Source of the DNA: an uncultured Clostridia bacterium
Lineage (GTDB): Bacteria; Bacillota; Clostridia; Christensenellales; Aristaeellaceae
Direction: 5' to 3'
NCBI GenBank assembly: GCA_934631985.1
Contig: CAKTYE010000081.1
Coordinates: forward strand, 1-10,512
Length of the DNA stretch: 10,512 bases
A model generated the notes under the pieces. It saw only the letters and a list, made by a program, of their open reading frames with translations, ran no database searches and was not told where the DNA came from. Each line of letters starts with the position of its first letter. The first letter of the stretch is position 1. The position numbers and the translations under genes were made by a program. Below, in pieces: positions 6,454-10,512 of the stretch.

Positions 6454-9382
6454 GGGTTGCCTCCTTTTCCTCCAGCGCGCCCAGCAGACTGCGCAAGCGG
6501 ATGCGCACCGCGCCCAGGTTGGTGATCTCGTCGATCTTGATCTGCGTATAGAACCGTCCCGCATTCTCCAAAATGCGCCGCGCCTCATCCGTAGTAATTG
6601 CGTCAATACCACAGCCGAAGGACACCAGCTGCACCAGCTCGCAGCCGGGATGATCTGCGGCAAAGCGTGCCGCGCGATACAGCCGGGTGTGGAACGTCCA
6701 CTGATCCAGCACGCGTACCTTTTCCTGCGGGGCCAGGTGACAAATGCTATCCTCGCTGACCACAACAAAGCCCAGAGATACCGCCAATCGGTCAATACCA
6801 TGGCAAATTTCCGGGTCAATGTGGTAAGGCCGCCCCGCCAGAATCATCACACGCTTGCCATGCGCCTTCGCCCAATCCAGCGCCCGCTCCCCCTCCAGCG
6901 CCAGCGCCTGCTTATAGGCTTCATAAGCGGCAAAGCCTGCCTTTGCAGCGCGGAACACCTCATGACGGGTAATGCTTCCATCCAGCGCATGCAGGCAAGG
7001 GTACAGCGTCCTTGCCAGCGGGCCGGGGCCATCCAGGCTCAGGTAGGGATTCAGAAACTCCGCCCTGCGCAGCTCCTCCATGTTGCCCTTGAGCGTCTCG
7101 CCATAATAGGCCACAATGGGGCAGTTGAAATGATTATTGCCCGCATGCTCGTTGACGTTCATGGTCAGCGCCGGGTAGAAAATACGCTTCACGCCTGCAT
7201 CCAGCAGCTCCGCCACATGTCCGTGCATCAGCTTTGCCGGGTAGCACACCGTATCTGAGGGAATGCTGAACTGCCCCCGCTCATAGGTCTGCCGGTTGGA
7301 GAGCTTCGAAAAGCGCACGGTGAACCCCAGCGCTGTCAGCAGGCCATGCCACAGGGGCGCTAGCTCATAGGTGGAAAGTGCCAGCGGCAGACCGACGTCG
7401 CCGCGCTTTCCCTCCACCGGCGTGAGCTTTGCCAGATAATCCCGCTTCCAGGCATATACATTAGGAAGCTCCTCCGCCGCTTTCACACCCAGCGCCCGCT
7501 GGCACTGGTTACCGGAGATATATCGTTCACCATCGCCAAAGCGGTTGATGGTCAGGTGGCAGTGATTCGCGCAGCCCTTGCAGATGGCGGGTGTTGCCGT
7601 ATGGGTGAATTGATCCAGCGCTTCTGGGGACAAAAGACCGCCGCCGGGGCGCTTCATGGCATACAGCGCCGCACCATAGGCGCCCATCAGTCCCGGCTCC
7701 GAGGGCCGAAGCACCTGCGCGCCCGTTTCCATTTCAAAGGCCCGCAACACTGCGTCATTGGCAAAGGTACCGCCCTGCACCACCACGCAGTGGCCCAGCT
7801 CATCGGCAGAATGAACACGAATGACCTTATACAGCGCATTTTTGACCACACTGATGGACAGTCCTGCGGAAATATCCGCCACGGACGCGCCGTCCTTCTG
7901 CGCCTGCTTTACTGAGGAGTTCATAAACACCGTGCAGCGAGACCCCAAGTCTACAGGGGCCTTAGCCTTCAGGCCCTCCCGGGCGAACTCCGCCGGGGTA
8001 TAGCCCATGGAACGTGCAAAGCTTTCCAAGAATGAGCCGCAGCCCGAGGAGCAGGCCTCATTCAGCAAAATGCCGTCGATCAGGCCGTCCTTAATATGGA
8101 AGCACTTGATGTCCTGCCCGCCGATGTCCAGAATAAAGTCCACCTCCGGACGGAAATACCGTGCGGCGGTATAGTGGGCGATAGTCTCCACCACGCCGCT
8201 GTCCACATGAAAGGCATGGCGAATCAACTCCTCGCCATAGCCCGTGGCGGCGCTGCCCACGATCTGCACCCGCTCCCCGCACAAGGCGTAGAGCTGGCGA
8301 AGCTGCTCCCGCACCAAGGACACCGGATCGCCCCGGTTGGCGCTGTAATAGCTGTACAGAATGGACTTATCCTCGCCGATGAGCGTCAGCTTGGTGGTGG
8401 TACTGCCGCAGTCGATGCCCAGCCACGCCTTGCCCTGATAGGCTGCAAGCTCCTGCCGGGCCACCGCCGCCCTGGCGTGACGCGCCCGGAAAGCTTCATA
8501 TTCCGTTTCGGATGCAAACAACGGTGCAAGTCTTGCCCGCGTCACCGCCAGCTTGTCCTCTGCACCTGTCATGCGCGCCATCAGTTCTGCATAGGTCACA
8601 GGCTTAGCGCTCTCCGCCGCATAGATCGATGCACCGATGGCAACGGCAAAACGCCCATAGTCCGGGAACACTGCGTTTTTCTCCGTCAGCCGCAGCGTCT
8701 CCACAAAGCGTTTGCGCAGGCCCTTGCAGTAATGCAGCGGCCCGCCCAGGAAAAGCACCTTACCGCGGATGGTTCGTCCCTGGATCAGTCCCGTAATGGT
8801 CTGATTGACCACGGCCTGATAAATGCTTGACGCCACGTCCGCCTTGCGCGCGCCCTGATTCAGCAGGGGCTGAATGTCGCTTTTAGCAAACACGCCGCAC
8901 CGGGAGGCGATGGGATACAGCTGCTCTGCCGTCAGGCTGGCTGCGTCCATTTCATCCACAGTCATGTCCAGCAGGGAGGCCATTTGATCGATAAATGCGC
9001 CCGTGCCGCCTGCGCAGGTACCGTTCATGCGTTCATCCACGCCGCCCGCAAAGAAGATCACCTTTGCGTCCTCGCCGCCCAGCTCGATCACCATGCCGGT
9101 ATCCGGGGCCATTCTGCGCACCGCCTCTGCGGTGGCGTAGACCTCCTGCACAAATGGAATTTCCGCCGCCTGTGCCAGGCCCATGCCTGCCGACCCGGAG
9201 ATTGCCACGGTAAAGGGCTGCTCCTCCAACTGCGGTGCAAGCTCCCGCAGCATGTTCAGCGTTGCCTGCCACACCTGAGAACGGTGCCGCTCATAGCGCT
9301 GTGCCAGGATCATTTCGCCCTCTGTCAGCACCAGCTTGGTGGTGGTGGAGCCAATATCTATGCCCAAGGATCGCAATGTCAT
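6443..9382 (-). CDS. Tandem acyl-CoA dehydratase activase (two BcrAD/BadFG ATPase domains + DUF2229-like region)
   Basis: This 979-aa ATPase is predicted to drive low-potential electrons into the dehydratase-like partner encoded next. ASKHA-type domain 1 (about 4-255) has GIDIGSTTTK, ELGGEDAK, C123 (GTCAGGTG) and C162 (SRCGVFAKS). Domain 2 (about 320-575) has GIDCGSTTTK, DIGGQDIK, C444 (NEACSSGCG) and C483 (SRCTVFMNS). In homodimeric activases these two Cys per subunit hold one bridging [4Fe-4S] cluster, so the tandem copy probably holds it within one chain. A Cys motif follows (C601, C604, C608, C627), then a DUF2229-like region (about 662-770) and a region with AGRPYHIDPEI and SFGCGIDAITTDE. 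The ATG at 9382 is chosen because it gives MTLRSLGIDIGS, with a weak GGGTGAT (9390-9396) 7 nt upstream. GTG at 9394 would add four residues. Confidence 0.92.
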   Translation of the reverse strand: MTLRSLGIDIGSTTTKLVLTEGEMILAQRYERHRSQVWQATLNMLRELAPQLEEQPFTVAISGSAGMGLAQAAEIPFVQEVYATAEAVRRMAPDTGMVIELGGEDAKVIFFAGGVDERMNGTCAGGTGAFIDQMASLLDMTVDEMDAASLTAEQLYPIASRCGVFAKSDIQPLLNQGARKADVASSIYQAVVNQTITGLIQGRTIRGKVLFLGGPLHYCKGLRKRFVETLRLTEKNAVFPDYGRFAVAIGASIYAAESAKPVTYAELMARMTGAEDKLAVTRARLAPLFASETEYEAFRARHARAAVARQELAAYQGKAWLGIDCGSTTTKLTLIGEDKSILYSYYSANRGDPVSLVREQLRQLYALCGERVQIVGSAATGYGEELIRHAFHVDSGVVETIAHYTAARYFRPEVDFILDIGGQDIKCFHIKDGLIDGILLNEACSSGCGSFLESFARSMGYTPAEFAREGLKAKAPVDLGSRCTVFMNSSVKQAQKDGASVADISAGLSISVVKNALYKVIRVHSADELGHCVVVQGGTFANDAVLRAFEMETGAQVLRPSEPGLMGAYGAALYAMKRPGGGLLSPEALDQFTHTATPAICKGCANHCHLTINRFGDGERYISGNQCQRALGVKAAEELPNVYAWKRDYLAKLTPVEGKRGDVGLPLALSTYELAPLWHGLLTALGFTVRFSKLSNRQTYERGQFSIPSDTVCYPAKLMHGHVAELLDAGVKRIFYPALTMNVNEHAGNNHFNCPIVAYYGETLKGNMEELRRAEFLNPYLSLDGPGPLARTLYPCLHALDGSITRHEVFRAAKAGFAAYEAYKQALALEGERALDWAKAHGKRVMILAGRPYHIDPEICHGIDRLAVSLGFVVVSEDSICHLAPQEKVRVLDQWTFHTRLYRAARFAADHPGCELVQLVSFGCGIDAITTDEARRILENAGRFYTQIKIDEITNLGAVRIRLRSLLGALEEKEATHAG

Positions 9383-9421
9383 CGTTCGTATCACCCAATT
9401 ATTCGTACTGTTTTATCTATA

Positions 9422-9451
9422 TTTATGCCGTGCAGATGAACACAGCGTAAA
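9422..9451 (-). promoter_or_regulatory. Weak candidate promoter for the activase operon
   Basis: On the minus strand TTTACG (9446-9451) and CATAAA (9422-9427) are 18 bp apart, each matching the sigma-A consensus at four of six positions. An overlapping TATAGA (9416-9421) is an alternative -10. The site is 40-70 bp upstream of the activase start, where a promoter is needed because no gene lies between it and the right edge on this strand. Confidence 0.3.
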
Positions 9452-9865
9452 CTTTGCGGCGTGGTTTCCAAAAACATGCCGCACATATCATCTTAACGCA
9501 TTTCGCCTGTGCAGGCAAGCCCCTTATGCGTAAAATCTTTGCCCAAATAATACCGTATGCGGCGTGCGAAGTTTTGGGGAATACTGCTTTCCGGGACGTT
9601 CCGTGCTTTATGGACAGGCAGGCTGACAGGCCGCGTCCGCGCCGTGTGCGCAGACAGCCATTGTTCCCTCCGCACGACGCGGCAGCGGCTGAACTGCGGT
9701 TCCCCTGCCGCACCGTCCTTTCTTATGAATGCAACATGATAAGGATTGCCATTTTGTTTTCCCCTGCTCTCAGGGGTAACTTTTCTTTATCTAGGAAAGA
9801 TTGCCATTAAAATAGAAGGTCTTTGCCATAAGCCTTAGCCACACGCCAGTACAAGACTTTACTTG

Positions 9866-9930
9866 CCTTCTTCCGCAGAAGGAGAGGGATCGCCTGCCGT
9901 CAGGCAGGTGGTGGAAGATAAACTCACCTG
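9866..9930. other. Cluster of small hairpins, two mutually exclusive
   Basis: CCTTCT/AGAAGG (9866-9882) is followed by CCTGCC-GTCA-GGCAGG (9893-9908). The right arm of the second hairpin overlaps CAGGTG (9905-9910), which can instead pair with CACCTG (9925-9930). Two structures sharing an arm are what an attenuator or riboswitch platform would show, but I recognise no known RNA family and no gene follows closely on either strand. Confidence 0.4.
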
Positions 9931-10018
9931 CTGGAGCATCAAAGCATTTATATAGTCCCAGCCACATCCCCAGTCTCAGCGGCACACCCCCGCGCCGGGC
10001 TTCCAGCTAGAGAGTATT

Positions 10019-10243
10019 TCGTCCGTCTGCGGACGGACGACCCACTTTGCACGCGGGCAAAGTGGGCAAAACCGCCCGGGGGCCAGCCAAATTTTCCATG
10101 CAGCTAAGGCTGGCCCCCGGACCCCATGGTTGCCTCCAGCCATCACGCGGATCGGAGCCTTCCCAGGGGGACACAACCCGAGCCTCCTTCGGTTCCGCTC
10201 CATGGCATTCCGTCGGCTGACCGTATACAGCCGTCGGAACGCC
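10019..10243. repeat. Array of four long inverted repeats (possible structured RNA or mobile repeat)
   Basis: Four stem-loops stand in a row. TCGTCCGTC/GACGGACGA is 9 bp with a 4-nt loop (10019-10040). CCCACTTTGC/GCAAAGTGGG is 10 bp (10041-10066). A perfect 13-bp stem occupies 10076-10088 with 10108-10120. A 16-nt arm pair (10204-10219 with 10228-10243) pairs at 14 of 16 positions. The first two are directly adjacent. A minus-strand frame of about 98 codons runs through most of it, but its peptide follows the inverted repeats and has no family look. This may be a nomadic repeat element of Clostridia or an uncharacterised non-coding RNA; the sequence alone does not decide. Confidence 0.6.
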
Positions 10244-10305
10244 TTGTCGCTTAGGCTAGGCGTAAGCAACAAAAGTTACCTGCACTAAAAGCCGTACCCG
10301 CACCC

Positions 10306-10352
10306 AAAAGCCTCCCCTGAAAGGGGAGGTGCCCCGAAGGGGCGGAGAGGTT
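10306..10352. repeat. Nomadic-type small hairpin repeat
   Basis: AAAAG precedes CCTCCCC-TGAAA-GGGGAGG (10311-10329), then GCCCC-GAA-GGGGC (10331-10343), then GGAGAGGTT. This double-hairpin layout with the AAAGGGGAGGTG core and GGAGAGGTT end resembles an interspersed intergenic repeat that I recall from gut Clostridia genomes, where the second stem varies by compensatory changes. That identification is from memory. Confidence 0.55.
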
Positions 10353-10477
10353 CCGTCTCCCCTTCCACAAAGCCATCAAAAATGTTTAATATGGTCAAAA
10401 TTCAAAAGAAAAACACAAGAAACTCATTTTTTCGGAAGGAAGAGTCAAATAATTCCGTCGTTTCGGTTCAGAAATTA

Positions 10478-10486
10478 TGCTATGCT
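10478..10486 (+). promoter_or_regulatory. Extended -10 promoter of a gene beginning past the right edge
   Basis: TGC-TATGCT is an extended -10 element (TG, one base, hexamer), in a sharply AT-rich stretch that contrasts with the GC-rich repeats to its left. There is no good -35. An 11-A run (10495-10505) and AAGGAG follow, giving a leader of about 30 nt. A direct repeat (GTCAAAATTC at about 10394 and GTCAAATAATTC at about 10444) lies upstream and could be an operator, though this is weak. Confidence 0.5.
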
Positions 10487-10506
10487 AAGGTCATAAAAAA
10501 AAAAAC

Positions 10507-10512
10507 AAGGAG
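10507..10512 (+). promoter_or_regulatory. Ribosome binding site of a rightward gene outside the window
   Basis: AAGGAG occupies the last six bases after a poly-A tract. A start codon is expected within about ten bases of the window end. Nothing of the coding region is visible. Confidence 0.6.

Larger units (their letters stand above)
9395..10018. other. Non-coding stretch left of the hairpin array
   Basis: I see no convincing gene here; open frames on both strands lack family features and good ribosome binding sites. It holds several small inverted repeats: GCGGCAG/CTGCCGC (9679-9711) and CCCCTG/CAGGGG (9761-9776). The second is followed on the plus strand by TAACTTTTCTTT and could be a weak terminator. 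A 10-bp direct repeat, GATTGCCATT, occurs at 9744-9753 and 9799-9808, flanking that hairpin. The part nearest 9395 must contain the activase promoter. Confidence 0.6.

Noticed and set aside
5086..6525. Plus-strand open frame (479 codons) opposite the dehydratase-like gene
   Set aside because: It has shadow-frame composition (His/Arg/Gln/Pro rich), no motifs, and is antisense to a recognised protein.
6454..6819. Upstream extension of the dehydratase-like frame
   Set aside because: It overlaps the activase gene out of frame and gives a Trp/Arg/Cys-rich nonsense-like peptide; the ATG at 6453 has a strong ribosome binding site.
9423..9810. Small open frames on both strands right of the activase gene
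   Set aside because: They have no ribosome binding sites, no recognisable domains, and interrupt inverted repeats; more likely non-coding.
9976..10272. Minus-strand frame of 98 codons through the hairpin array
   Set aside because: The peptide is dictated by the inverted repeats and rich in Arg/Pro/Trp; I see no family signature. Kept only as an alternative explanation of the array.

Overview
The window looks like chromosomal DNA of a strictly anaerobic, fairly GC-rich Firmicute, probably a gut-type Clostridia (Oscillospiraceae/Christensenellaceae-like). The reasons are a multi-subunit [FeFe]-hydrogenase, an oxygen-sensitive 2-hydroxyacyl-CoA-dehydratase/activase pair, strong AGGAGG-type ribosome binding sites, and a small hairpin repeat that I recall as common in gut Clostridia. 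The taxonomic call is inference.

Left part (1-2488, + strand): the 3' end of a NuoF/HydB-type flavin and iron-sulfur subunit is followed after 22 bp by the [FeFe]-hydrogenase catalytic subunit HydA/HndD. Together they belong to an NAD(P)-linked, probably electron-bifurcating hydrogenase whose remaining genes lie to the left. A strong rho-independent terminator closes the operon.

Middle (2515-9382, all on the - strand, read right to left): a 979-aa protein with two fused BcrAD/BadFG-type activase ATPase domains plus a DUF2229-like region overlaps by 11 bp a 415-aa 2-hydroxyacyl-CoA dehydratase-like protein. After 19 bp comes an OmpR-family response regulator, which overlaps its sensor histidine kinase by 4 bp (ATGA). 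These four genes look like one transcription unit. Downstream, with its own promoter, is a small secreted protein of unknown function. Its mature part starts with an unbroken Gly-every-fourth-residue repeat and ends with two SHOCT-like segments. Its promoter carries direct repeats in 11-bp register, as expected for an OmpR-family regulator, so the adjacent two-component system is a good candidate controller.

Right part (9395-10512): about 1.1 kb with no convincing gene. It holds many perfect or near-perfect inverted repeats, including four adjacent long hairpins (10019-10243), a possible pair of mutually exclusive hairpins (9866-9930) and a nomadic-type repeat (10306-10352). At the extreme right an extended -10 promoter and an AAGGAG ribosome binding site announce a rightward gene that begins just outside the window.

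The least explained items are the glycine-tetrad secreted protein with its putative regulated promoter, the hairpin array, and a Ser in place of an expected H-cluster cysteine in the hydrogenase.
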